From: Acidobacteriota bacterium
GTDB lineage: Bacteria; Acidobacteriota; Aminicenantia; UBA2199
Direction of reading: 5' to 3'
DNA: 12,264 bases
Assembly: GCA_028749105.1 (NCBI GenBank)
Contig: JAQUQF010000024.1
Span: 1-12,264 of the forward strand
How positions within the stretch are numbered: position 1 is the stretch's first letter; every line of letters begins with the position of its first letter. The translations under genes and the position numbers were made by a program. The notes below the pieces were generated by a model. The model saw only the letters and a list, made by a program, of their open reading frames with translations, ran no database searches and was not told where the DNA came from. Below, piece by piece: positions 1-6,579 of this stretch.

Positions 1-7
1 TCTTTAA

Positions 8-125
8 AAAGCCTTCCCGCCCAACAGGGCAGTGGCTGAGACTTTCAAAGATGCTTCCTGAACCCAGGTCCGGTCACGGCAGCGGGGGCTGTGGGGATAA
101 ACCCTCTTCCCTTGAATCAAGCCTC
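8..125 (-). promoter_or_regulatory. Cobalamin (B12) riboswitch, expression platform cut off by window edge
   Basis: Read on the minus strand, this stretch carries the conserved blocks of an adenosylcobalamin riboswitch in order: GGGAA (111-107), the core AGCCCCCGC (90-82) followed by a GTGACCGG-like segment, the block AGTCTCAGCCACTG (about 43-30), a small P6-like hairpin GCCC-TGTT-GGGC (30-19), and GGGAAGGC (18-11). A short hairpin CTTG-ATT-CAAG just upstream of GGGAA may be P2. The RNA would fold around B12 and repress the gene downstream on the minus strand, which lies left of position 1. In diderms such targets are typically BtuB-type TonB receptors, cobalamin synthesis genes or B12-independent isozymes. 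The terminator or RBS-sequestering part is not in the window. The call rests on motif recognition, not a covariance search, but the motif order is hard to explain otherwise. Confidence 0.87.
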
Positions 126-132
126 AAATTTT

Positions 133-161
133 ATATTACAAGATGCGCGCGGCGTTGTCAA
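133..161 (-). promoter_or_regulatory. Promoter for the B12-riboswitch transcript
   Basis: On the minus strand there is a consensus -35 TTGACA (161-156), a 17-base spacer, and TAATAT (138-133) as -10. The predicted transcription start is near 126, exactly where the riboswitch fold begins. This is the best sigma70-like promoter in the window. Confidence 0.75.
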
Positions 162-211
162 TACAAAGTGCAGTCCCGCGAAGAAACGCGCATCCCGGAG
201 CATCGGCCAGG

Positions 212-240
212 TTGAAAAACCCCGCTGCTTGTGCTACGTT
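212..240 (+). promoter_or_regulatory. Candidate extended -10 promoter for the beta-barrel gene cluster
   Basis: TTGAAA (212-217), a 17-base spacer, and TACGTT (235-240) preceded by TGC, giving an extended -10 arrangement. The predicted start lies at about 247, directly at the ATG at 248. No Shine-Dalgarno sequence precedes that ATG, so the message may be leaderless. The -10 matches consensus only at its key positions, so this is tentative. Confidence 0.35.
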
Positions 241-247
241 CATGCCG

Positions 248-859
248 ATGAAAAAAGCAATCGCCGTCATTTTTTCCCTGCTGCTGGCCCAGGCGGCCCT
301 TGCCGACGAGGTCAAGGCCATGCTGGGGATCCATTCGAGCAAATATCTGTTTTCCAGTGAGATCACATCCCTGAACCGGCAGCAAAAATCGGGACTGGAC
401 ATCGGCCTGGGCTATGCGCTGGCAATCAACCCGAAAATGATGCTGGAGGCCCAGGTTGTTTTCAACAAAAAAGGGGCAAAGACCGAACTCCCCTACGCCC
501 CAGGGAAAACAGCATCGGGAACCTACAGCAACCGGGCGATCTCCCTGCCGCTTTTTTTCAGCTATCGCTTCACAGAAGGAGCTTCGCCCTACGCCGCTTT
601 GGGGCCCGAATTCAGCTTCATTCTGGCGCATAAATTGACGATCCCGGAATATGATGAAAGCTTTGATATTATCGATAGTACGAATAAATTTATCGTTGCT
701 TTCAATGTCGCCCTGGGCTATGCGTTTCCCCTCGATCAGTGGGGCCTGTTCGCCGAAATTCGCTACAACCGTGGGCTTTCGGATCTCCTGAAAGGCCCAG
801 GCCCCTCGGTTAAATGCGAGTCGGTTTCATTCATGCTCGGAGGAATATACCGCCCGTGA
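248..859 (+). CDS. Outer-membrane beta-barrel protein with signal peptide
   Basis: The product is 203 residues and begins with a clear Sec signal peptide: MKK, a hydrophobic core at about 5-14, and an AALA site, so cleavage is probably after residue 19 before DEV. The mature part has alternating aromatic/hydrophobic strands broken by polar loops (for example GLDIGLGYALAI, ISLPLFFSYRF, SPYAALGPEFSFI, WGLFAEIRYN, SFMLGGIYRP). This is the pattern of small PorT/OmpA-like outer-membrane barrels (outer membrane protein beta-barrel domain family). The substrate or partner is unknown. An in-frame ATG at 242 (MPMKKA) is equally possible. The longer frame back to 143 would bury the signal peptide and is unlikely. 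There is no Shine-Dalgarno before either ATG. The TGA stop overlaps the GTG start of the nitroreductase gene, so the two are probably co-transcribed and translationally coupled. Confidence 0.82.
   Translation: MKKAIAVIFSLLLAQAALADEVKAMLGIHSSKYLFSSEITSLNRQQKSGLDIGLGYALAINPKMMLEAQVVFNKKGAKTELPYAPGKTASGTYSNRAISLPLFFSYRFTEGASPYAALGPEFSFILAHKLTIPEYDESFDIIDSTNKFIVAFNVALGYAFPLDQWGLFAEIRYNRGLSDLLKGPGPSVKCESVSFMLGGIYRP
839..844 (+). promoter_or_regulatory. Ribosome binding site deciding the nitroreductase GTG start
   Basis: GGAGGA lies 11 bases before the GTG at 856, inside the last codons of the upstream gene. It supports GTG 856 over the in-frame ATG at 814, which would add 14 non-homologous residues ahead of the conserved RRSVREY segment. 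Confidence 0.6.
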
Positions 860-1368
860 AGATCATCGAAGAGATCGTGAACCGGCGCTCGGTCCGCGAA
901 TATGCCGAGAAACCCGTAGAGGAAGAGAAGCTCGCCCGGATACTCGAGGCGGGAAGATTGGCCCCCACGGCGCGCAACCAGCAGGACTGGCGCATCCTGA
1001 TCGTCAGCGACCCGCACCTGAAGGGCCGACTGGTCGATGAAGCCTCCCCCCATCAGTCTTTCCTGAAGCGGGCGCCGATCATTTTGGCCGCCTGCGCCCT
1101 GAACCCCGATTATGTCATGCGCTGCGGTCACCCCGCCTACCTGATCGACCTGGCCATCGTCCTGGAGCACATCGCCCTGCAGGCGGTGCGCGAGGGGCTG
1201 GGCACGTGCTGGATCGGTTCGTTCGACGAGGACAAGGCCAAAAGCATCCTGCAGGTTCCCGCCCCGGTCCGCATCGTGGAACTGATGAGCCTCGGCTACC
1301 CCGACCGCCTCCCCGAAGCCCGGAAACGCAAGCCAACTCAGGAACTGTACAAGCGGGGGTCGTGGTGA
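856..1368 (+). CDS. Nitroreductase-family FMN-dependent oxidoreductase
   Basis: The 170-residue product is a compact member of the nitroreductase (NfnB/FRase-like) fold, whose members use FMN and NAD(P)H to reduce nitro groups, quinones, flavins or other electrophiles. The FMN-phosphate-binding signature RRSVREY is at 10-16, the second FMN contact region APTARNQQDW at about 36-45, and the C-terminal core motif GLGTCWIGSF at 114-123. Family members normally act as homodimers with FMN at the interface. The usual small residue before NQQ (G in many relatives) is R here. The true substrate cannot be read from sequence. The GTG start overlaps the stop of the beta-barrel gene, and the TGA stop overlaps the GTG start of the hydrolase gene, so the three genes form a coupled unit. 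Confidence 0.85.
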   Translation: MKIIEEIVNRRSVREYAEKPVEEEKLARILEAGRLAPTARNQQDWRILIVSDPHLKGRLVDEASPHQSFLKRAPIILAACALNPDYVMRCGHPAYLIDLAIVLEHIALQAVREGLGTCWIGSFDEDKAKSILQVPAPVRIVELMSLGYPDRLPEARKRKPTQELYKRGSW

Positions 1369-2252
1369 GCGGAAAGCTCTTCTCCGAACTTCAGGCAAAC
1401 GTCCTGGTCCTGAGCGACTCGATGTTCCCCCTTTACGTGATCCGCGGCGAGAAAAACGTGCTGGTCGATTGCGCCATCCTGGCCAAAGCCGGGGAGATCG
1501 AGGACAAGCTGGCCGCACTTCCGGGAAACGCCAGGATCGGCATGGTTTTGCTGACCCATTCCCACTACGACCATACCGGTGCATGCTCCATCCTCCAGGA
1601 GAAGCATGGTTTTGAGATCATTGCTTCACAGCGAACCAAGGAGGTGCTGGAGAACGACAAGGCCATCGCCTTCATCGACGAGCTGAACCAGAAATTCAAG
1701 AAGATCCTGGGCGACGTCTCCAACTCGGTTTTCACGAAGCCCCGGGACATCCGTGCTGTCAGGGAGAACGACATCGTTCCCCTGGGTGGCGGCCAGGAGC
1801 TCGAAGTTTTCGAAACGCCCGGGCACACCCGCTGCTCCATCTCTTTCCTGCAGAAGCCGGAGCGGATCCTTTTCCCAGGAGATGCCGCCGGCGTCATGGA
1901 AAGGAACGGCTCGATCAAGCCCCTGTTCCTGTCCAGCTACACCCAATATGAAGCGTCGCTGAAAAAGCTGCTGGCCCTCGATGCGGAGGTCCTGGCCCTG
2001 GCCCACAACACCGCGATCAGGGGGCGGGAGAGGGTGAAGGAATTCCTCGGCGGTTCACTTGCCGAGACGCGTAAATTGAAGGGAAAGATCCTCGCCTGGC
2101 TGAGTCAGACCGATGATTTCGGCCGCATCGCCGAAAAAATCCTGGCGGAAGAGTACGCCGCCCCGACCATCATGGGGCCCAGGGAGGCGCTGACGATCAA
2201 CGTCACCTCTATGGTGAAAAGCGTCTATCACGAATTCGTAAAACTCCCCTGA
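1365..2252 (+). CDS. Metallo-beta-lactamase-fold hydrolase
   Basis: The product is 295 residues from GTG 1365. It has the full dinuclear metal-binding set of the metallo-beta-lactamase superfamily: THSHYDH at 64-70 (H65, H67, D69, H70), TPGHT with H154, FPGD with D173, and ALAHN with H214. The N-terminal half (about 8-215) is the alpha-beta/beta-alpha core. The C-terminal 80 residues are mostly helical, as in MBL proteins related to glyoxalase II or lactonases that carry a helical lid. Hydrolysis of a thioester, lactone or phosphoester is expected, but the substrate is unknown. The start is either GTG 1365, sharing GTGA with the nitroreductase stop, or the adjacent GTG 1362. A weak GGGGG at 1355-1359 could serve as the binding site. 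The longer frame from 1206 only shadows the upstream gene. The gene ends 19 bases from the convergent pyrG stop. Confidence 0.88.
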   Translation: MSGKLFSELQANVLVLSDSMFPLYVIRGEKNVLVDCAILAKAGEIEDKLAALPGNARIGMVLLTHSHYDHTGACSILQEKHGFEIIASQRTKEVLENDKAIAFIDELNQKFKKILGDVSNSVFTKPRDIRAVRENDIVPLGGGQELEVFETPGHTRCSISFLQKPERILFPGDAAGVMERNGSIKPLFLSSYTQYEASLKKLLALDAEVLALAHNTAIRGRERVKEFLGGSLAETRKLKGKILAWLSQTDDFGRIAEKILAEEYAAPTIMGPREALTINVTSMVKSVYHEFVKLP

Positions 2253-2261
2253 GCGTCCTTC

Positions 2262-2287
2262 CCGGGGCTCATCAAGACCGGCCCCGG
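2262..2287. terminator. GC-rich hairpin between convergent genes (possible bidirectional terminator)
   Basis: CCGGGGC (2262-2268) and GCCCCGG (2281-2287) form a perfect 7-bp stem around a 12-base loop that contains the pyrG stop codon. It sits exactly where the plus-strand hydrolase gene and minus-strand pyrG converge. Neither side has a T-run, so it is not a classical intrinsic terminator. It may act as an mRNA 3' end stabiliser or a weak bidirectional stop. Confidence 0.35.
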
Positions 2288-3879
2288 TGGCGTTTCGCAT
2301 GCTCGATGAAGGAGACGAACAGGGGGTGGGGCTGCAGGGGCCGCGATTTGAATTCCGGGTGGAACTGGCAGCCCAGGAACCAGGGGTGGCTCGACAGTTC
2401 GACGATCTCCACCAGGTTGCGCTCGGGGTTCTTGCCGCTGACGCGCATCCCCTTGTTTTCCAGCATGTACTCGAATTCTGGATTGAATTCATAGCGGTGG
2501 CGGTGGCGTTCCGATATTTTTTCCTGCTGGTAGATCCTGTAGGCCAGCGACTTTTTCTTCAAGATGCAGGAATACGCGCCAAGCCTCATGTTGTGACCCA
2601 TCTCCTCCACGTTCATGAGTTCCCTCAGCTTGAGGAACACCTTGTGCGGAGTGCGGGCGTCGAACTCGGAAGAATGAGCCGCGGCCAGCTTCAGTACGTT
2701 CCTGACAAATTCGATCGTTGCCACCTGCATGCCGAGACAAATGCCGAAATAGGGAATGCCGCGCGTGCGGGCATATTCGACTGCCCGGATCATCCCATCA
2801 ATCCCCCGGATGCCGAATCCGCCGGGTACCAAAATGCCATGGACGGCGCGGAAAACATCCTTGGGTTCTTTCTCGGTCAGGCTGTCGGAATCGATCAACT
2901 CCAGCCTGACTCGGACATTATTCGCCGCTCCGGCATGGAAAAGAGCTTCAAAAAGGCTTTTGTACGCATCGGAATGACTGACATACTTGCCGACGATGGC
3001 GATCGTCACTTCCTTGGAGAGCCCTTTGCTGCGCTTGACCCACTTTTCCCACTCCACTATGCTGCTGCGCCCGCCTTTAAGCTGCAATTTTTTTAAAATG
3101 ATGGCGTCCAGCCCCTCCTTCCTGTATATCAGGGGGATCTCGTAGATATTTTTCACGTCCACGGCGCTGACGACCGCTTCCTCTTTCAGGTTGGCGAACA
3201 GGGCGATTTTCCTCTTGATCTCCGAAGGGATCGGGGTTTCGGCACGGCACAGGAGGATATCGGGCTGAATGCCGATCTCCTGCAAGGCCTTCACGCTGTG
3301 CTGGGTGGGCTTGGTTTTGAGTTCACCGGCGGTCTTGATGAACGGGACCAGAGTCAGGTGGACGTACAGCACCTGTTCTTCTTCCAATTCCAAGCCGATC
3401 TGGCGGATGGCTTCCAGAAAAGGCAGGCTTTCGATGTCGCCAACAGTACCGCCGATCTCGACCAGCACGACGTCGGCTCCCTTGCCCGCCTCGAAGACTG
3501 CCACCTTGATCTCATCGGTAACGTGCGGGATCACCTGCACCGTCTTGCCCAGGAAATCCCCGCGTCTTTCTTTCTGGATCACCTTCTCGTAGATTCGCCC
3601 GGCGGTCCAATTGCTTTTCTGCGAGGTTCGGGTCGTAGTGAACCGTTCATAATGGCCGAGATCGAGGTCGGTCTCCGCCCCGTCCTCGGTAACGAAGACC
3701 TCGCCGTGCTGGAAGGGGCTCATGGTCCCGGGGTCGACATTCAGGTACGGGTCCAGCTTGAGCATGGCGATCGTGTAGCCGTAGGATTCCAGGATGTTGC
3801 CGATGGATGCGGCGGCAATTCCCTTCCCCAAGGAAGAGAGGACCCCGCCGGTGATAAAGATATACCGCGTCTTGGCCAT
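2272..3879 (-). CDS. pyrG: CTP synthase (glutamine-hydrolysing)
   Basis: PyrG makes CTP from UTP, ATP and glutamine in the cytosol. The 535-residue length matches the family (about 535-550). The N-terminal synthetase domain begins MAKTRYIFITGG and carries the P-loop-like GGVLSSLGKG at 11-20, the LDPYLNVDPGTMSPFQHGEV segment at about 42-61, and the metal-binding TDLDLGHYERF at 70-80. The class I glutamine amidotransferase domain (from about 290) has the oxyanion region PGGFG at 352-356, the nucleophile C381 in GICLGMQ, and the remaining triad H507 and E509 in QFHPEF. No key residue is missing. The ATG is one base after the kdsB stop and has GGGAGGG as its binding site within the end of kdsB, so the two are coupled. 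KdsB consumes CTP, which explains the common pyrG/kds neighbourhood. Confidence 0.97.
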   Translation of the reverse strand: MAKTRYIFITGGVLSSLGKGIAAASIGNILESYGYTIAMLKLDPYLNVDPGTMSPFQHGEVFVTEDGAETDLDLGHYERFTTTRTSQKSNWTAGRIYEKVIQKERRGDFLGKTVQVIPHVTDEIKVAVFEAGKGADVVLVEIGGTVGDIESLPFLEAIRQIGLELEEEQVLYVHLTLVPFIKTAGELKTKPTQHSVKALQEIGIQPDILLCRAETPIPSEIKRKIALFANLKEEAVVSAVDVKNIYEIPLIYRKEGLDAIILKKLQLKGGRSSIVEWEKWVKRSKGLSKEVTIAIVGKYVSHSDAYKSLFEALFHAGAANNVRVRLELIDSDSLTEKEPKDVFRAVHGILVPGGFGIRGIDGMIRAVEYARTRGIPYFGICLGMQVATIEFVRNVLKLAAAHSSEFDARTPHKVFLKLRELMNVEEMGHNMRLGAYSCILKKKSLAYRIYQQEKISERHRHRYEFNPEFEYMLENKGMRVSGKNPERNLVEIVELSSHPWFLGCQFHPEFKSRPLQPHPLFVSFIEHAKRHRGRS

Positions 3880-3880
3880 A

Positions 3881-4600
3881 TCACCCTCCCAGCAGTTTTT
3901 CTATTTTCTCGATGTCTTCGGGGACATCCACGCCATGAGAGACGAAATCGGTGCGGATGATGTGGATGGGCTGCCCCAGGAACAAGAAGCGCAATTGCTC
4001 CAGGTTTTCCCTCTGTTCCAGCTCGCTGGGACCATTGCCGATGAACAAGCGGAGCGCCTCCCTTGAATAACCATAGATGCCGATGTGCTGCCAAAAACCG
4101 TCAAAAGAACTTTTTTCCGCGTAGGGGATGGGGGCGCGGGAAAAAAACATGGCCCGGTCCCGCTTGTCGCAGACCACCTTGACCACGTTTCTGGAATAAA
4201 AATCGTCATACGACCCGCTGTGCCGGGCGGCACTGACCACCGCCTCCCCCTCCTTGGCCAGGGCCAGGGCCACGTCGCGGACCAGCTCCGTGGGGATCAA
4301 TGGCTCGTCGCCCTGAATGTTGACGGCAGCGGAAAAATCCCTATTCTCCATGACCGCCCATACCCGATCTGTACCTGATTTTATATTGTTATCGGTCATT
4401 TCCGCTTTTCCACCAAAGGCTGTCACCGCGTCGAAGATGCGGCGGTCGTCGGTGGCCACAATGATATCGGCGAAGCATCCGGCCTCGGCCACCTGGCGGT
4501 ACACCCGCTCGATCATGGTGCGTCCGGCGATGCGGGCCAGCGGCTTCCCCGGGAAGCGGCTGGAGTGGAAGCGGCTGGGGATGACGGCCGCGATTTTCAT
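3881..4600 (-). CDS. kdsB: 3-deoxy-manno-octulosonate cytidylyltransferase (CMP-Kdo synthetase)
   Basis: KdsB activates Kdo with CTP to CMP-Kdo, the donor for the inner core of lipopolysaccharide, so this gene marks an LPS-type outer membrane. The 239-residue length is close to the family's usual 240-255. Visible motifs are the nucleotide-binding IPSRFHSSRFPGKPL (7-21), VATDD (48-52), SGTDR (75-79), the catalytic metal-binding NIQGDEP (94-100), FFSRAPIPY (152-160), HIGIYGY (172-178), the glutamate-rich ELEQRENLEQLR (193-204) and HGVDVPEDI (222-230). The ATG overlaps the TGA of the bactofilin gene (ATGA), and the stop lies one base before pyrG. It therefore sits between a cytoskeletal gene and its own CTP supplier. 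Confidence 0.96.
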   Translation of the reverse strand: MKIAAVIPSRFHSSRFPGKPLARIAGRTMIERVYRQVAEAGCFADIIVATDDRRIFDAVTAFGGKAEMTDNNIKSGTDRVWAVMENRDFSAAVNIQGDEPLIPTELVRDVALALAKEGEAVVSAARHSGSYDDFYSRNVVKVVCDKRDRAMFFSRAPIPYAEKSSFDGFWQHIGIYGYSREALRLFIGNGPSELEQRENLEQLRFLFLGQPIHIIRTDFVSHGVDVPEDIEKIEKLLGG

Positions 4601-4983
4601 TTCACGGCTTGGGGGCTGCTTTCGCGCGTCTTGCCTTCAAGGGCCTTCATCTCCATCTGGCAGGAACCCTGGAAGAAGGCCCCATCCTCGATGACCAGCT
4701 TGGGCGCGGCAACCGAACCGATGACCCGTCCGTGGGAGAAAATCTCGATCTTTTCCTTGGCTTTGATGGACCCTTTCACCCGGCCGTTGACAGCGACATG
4801 GACAACGTCGATATCGGCTTCGACCTCGCCGGTCTCCCCGATGATCAGGCCGCCGCCGGAGAGGATCTTCCCCTTGAAGGTGCCATCGATGCGGAAATTC
4901 TCCTTGAACTTGATATCGCCGACCAGCTCGGTATCCTTGTCGATGAAGCCGCTGATCTTCATCCCGGTGTCAACTTTGTTCAT
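4597..4983 (-). CDS. Bactofilin
   Basis: The product is 128 residues with the single bactofilin (DUF583/PF04519) beta-helix domain from about 9 to 107. It shows short glycine-punctuated beta rungs (SGFIDKDTELVGDIKF, FRIDGTFKGKI, GLIIGETGEVEADIDV, VAVNGRVKGSIKAKEKIEI, GRVIGSVAAPKLVIEDGAFFQGSC) and short charged tails. Bactofilins polymerise without nucleotide into filaments that scaffold cell-wall enzymes, stalks or chromosome-segregation factors. The ATG at 4983 is chosen because GGGAG precedes it by about 8 bases and homology begins nearby. Upstream in-frame codons to 5076 only overlap parB. The gene starts one base after the parB stop and ends in an ATGA overlap with kdsB, so it belongs to the par operon. 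This order suggests a role with ParABS or envelope growth near the pole, which is inference. Confidence 0.93.
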   Translation of the reverse strand: MNKVDTGMKISGFIDKDTELVGDIKFKENFRIDGTFKGKILSGGGLIIGETGEVEADIDVVHVAVNGRVKGSIKAKEKIEIFSHGRVIGSVAAPKLVIEDGAFFQGSCQMEMKALEGKTRESSPQAVK

Positions 4984-4984
4984 G

Positions 4985-5824
4985 CTATTTCTCCCTGCTG
5001 AGGATGGCATAAAGACGTTCAAATTCATCCAGGGAATCGAAAAAAACCTCCACCCTGCCTTTGCCGGAACCGGCATAGACCAGCTTCACCTTGGTCGCCA
5101 GGCTGCGAGTCAGGCGATTCTCCATTTTGACGATGTCGGGATCGGGTTCGACTTTTTCTTTCCGCGGCGCGCGATCGGTTCGCTTGACCAGCGCTTCCGC
5201 TTCCCTGACCGAAAGCTGCTTGCGGATGATCTGGGCGGCAGCGGCCAGCATGTCCCCTTCGTTTTTCAATGCCAGCAAGGCGCGGGCGTGGCCCTGGTCC
5301 AGTTTTCCCTGGATGACGGCTTCCTTGATCGCAGCGGGCAGCTTCAGCAGTCGGAGGAAATTGGCCAAAGTGGCCCGGTTCATCCCCAGCCTTTCGGCGG
5401 TCTCCTGCTGTCCCTCGCCGCTGCGGGAGATCAGCGCCTCGATGCCCTCGGCGATCTCGATGGCATTCAATGCCTCGCGCTGGATGTTCTCGATCAGCGC
5501 CTTGGCCATGACCTCGTTGTCGCTGAATTCCTTGACCAGGGCGGGGATCTTTTCCCAACGCAGCAGCTGGGCGGCGCGCCAGCGCCTTTCGCCGACGACA
5601 AGGAAGTATTTGCCGTCCTGTTTGAAAACCACGACAGGCTGGATGATCCCGTCCTCCTTCATCGAATCCGCCAGCTGCTGCAGGGAGTTCTTCGGAAACG
5701 CCTTGCGCGGCTGGTACGGGTTGGGATGGATGCTGTCCACGTCGAGGTCGACCAGCTTGTTTTTTCCGAGCGGCTCGTTGGCGATGATCGCGGCGATCCC
5801 TTTTCCCAGAACTTTGCGTTTCAT
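4985..5824 (-). CDS. parB: Chromosome-partitioning protein ParB (Spo0J family)
   Basis: ParB is a CTP-dependent DNA clamp that loads at parS and spreads along origin-proximal DNA. It works with ParA and recruits SMC. The 279-residue product has the N-terminal LGKGIAAII peptide (6-14), which in relatives contacts ParA, NPYQPR (35-40), the CTP-binding GERRWRA (78-84) and ENIQRE (112-117), the helix-turn-helix region around GMNRATLANFLRLLKLP (147-163), and a C-terminal dimerisation segment (about 245-279). All key motifs are present. The ATG at 5824 overlaps the parA stop (ATGA). An in-frame GTG at 5830 adds two residues and is only 5 bases from AAGGAG, so it is an alternative start. Two parS sites lie 0.8-1.4 kb away, at either end of rsmG. 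Confidence 0.96.
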   Translation of the reverse strand: MKRKVLGKGIAAIIANEPLGKNKLVDLDVDSIHPNPYQPRKAFPKNSLQQLADSMKEDGIIQPVVVFKQDGKYFLVVGERRWRAAQLLRWEKIPALVKEFSDNEVMAKALIENIQREALNAIEIAEGIEALISRSGEGQQETAERLGMNRATLANFLRLLKLPAAIKEAVIQGKLDQGHARALLALKNEGDMLAAAAQIIRKQLSVREAEALVKRTDRAPRKEKVEPDPDIVKMENRLTRSLATKVKLVYAGSGKGRVEVFFDSLDEFERLYAILSREK

Positions 5825-6579
5825 CTGCACATCAACTCCTTGGCCAGGGACATGTAGGCCTGGGCACCCGAAGACCGGATGTCGTAAAGCTGGATGGGCT
5901 TGCCGAAGCTCGGGGCCTCTGCCAGCCGGACATTGCGGGAAATCACGGTAGCGTATACCTTGGACTTGAAATATTTTCTCAGTTCATCCTCGATCTGCCG
6001 TGAAAGGTTGGTCCGATCGTCGTACATGGTCAGCAGCACGCCCTGGATGGCCAGCACGGCATTGAAATTTTCCTTGATGCGGCTGATGGTGTTCATCAGG
6101 TCCGATAGCCCCTCCAGCGCGTAGTATTCGGCCTGGATCGGGATCAGCACCCCGTGGGCCGCGGTCAGGGCATTGATGGTCAGCAGGCCCAGGGAGGGGG
6201 GAAGGTCCATGACGATGTACTCGTATTCGTCTCCCAGCTCGAGCAGGGCGTTCTTTAGGTACAAGTGATTGCTGTCATCGGAGACCGCTTCCATCTCGAA
6301 GCGGGCCAGGTTGCGCGTGGAGGGGATCATGCTCAGGAATCTCAGCTCCGTGCCGGTGATGGCTTCGCGGATGGGGATTTCGCCGGCCAGGACCGCATAG
6401 ATGTCCTTTTTCGGGGCGTTCTTGTCCATGCCCAGGCCGGTCGTGGCGTTGGCCTGCGGGTCGAGGTCGACGAGCAGCACCTTTTTCTCGGCAATGGCCA
6501 GGGCGGCGGACAGGTTGATGGCGGTCGTGGTTTTGCCCACACCCCCCTTCTGGTTGGCAACAGCTATGATTTCACCCAT
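5821..6579 (-). CDS. parA: Chromosome-partitioning ATPase ParA (Soj family)
   Basis: ParA is the DNA-bound ATPase that moves ParB-parS complexes and so segregates origins. The 252-residue product is a short chromosomal (type Ib-like) ParA without an N-terminal HTH. It has the deviant Walker A KGGVGKTT (11-18, with signature lysine K11), Walker A' LLVDLDPQANAT (35-46, D40) and Walker B YIVMDLPPSLGLLT (121-134, D125). Basic C-terminal segments fit non-specific DNA binding (for example RKYFKSKVYATVISRNVRLAEAPSFGKP). The ATG lies inside the last codons of rsmG (16-base overlap) with only a weak GGAAACG ahead, so translation may be coupled to rsmG. A parS-like site lies just upstream, inside rsmG. 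Confidence 0.97.
   Translation of the reverse strand: MGEIIAVANQKGGVGKTTTAINLSAALAIAEKKVLLVDLDPQANATTGLGMDKNAPKKDIYAVLAGEIPIREAITGTELRFLSMIPSTRNLARFEMEAVSDDSNHLYLKNALLELGDEYEYIVMDLPPSLGLLTINALTAAHGVLIPIQAEYYALEGLSDLMNTISRIKENFNAVLAIQGVLLTMYDDRTNLSRQIEDELRKYFKSKVYATVISRNVRLAEAPSFGKPIQLYDIRSSGAQAYMSLAKELMCR

Noticed and set aside
1..125. Possibility that the left-edge structured RNA is RNase P RNA, tmRNA or SRP RNA
   Set aside because: None of the signatures of those RNAs were seen, whereas the cobalamin riboswitch blocks occur in the correct order on the minus strand.
143..247. N-terminal extension of the barrel protein back to ATG 143
   Set aside because: It would place a cleavable signal peptide 35 residues inside the protein and would overlap the divergent riboswitch promoter.
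158..631. Minus-strand open frame of 157 codons opposite the barrel gene
   Set aside because: The translation has no recognisable domain or signal, and the plus strand has a signal peptide and beta-strand pattern.
763..1584. Minus-strand open frame of 273 codons
   Set aside because: It is antisense to the nitroreductase and hydrolase genes with an arginine/proline-rich, low-complexity translation. The plus-strand genes have clear catalytic motifs.
2287..3096. Plus-strand open frame of 269 codons opposite pyrG
   Set aside because: It is an antisense shadow of a fully conserved CTP synthase gene.
4565..5857. Long plus-strand open frame of 430 codons opposite kdsB/bactofilin/parB
   Set aside because: It lies antisense to three well-recognised genes, crosses their boundaries, and its translation resembles no protein family. 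It is an antisense shadow of GC-rich codon usage.
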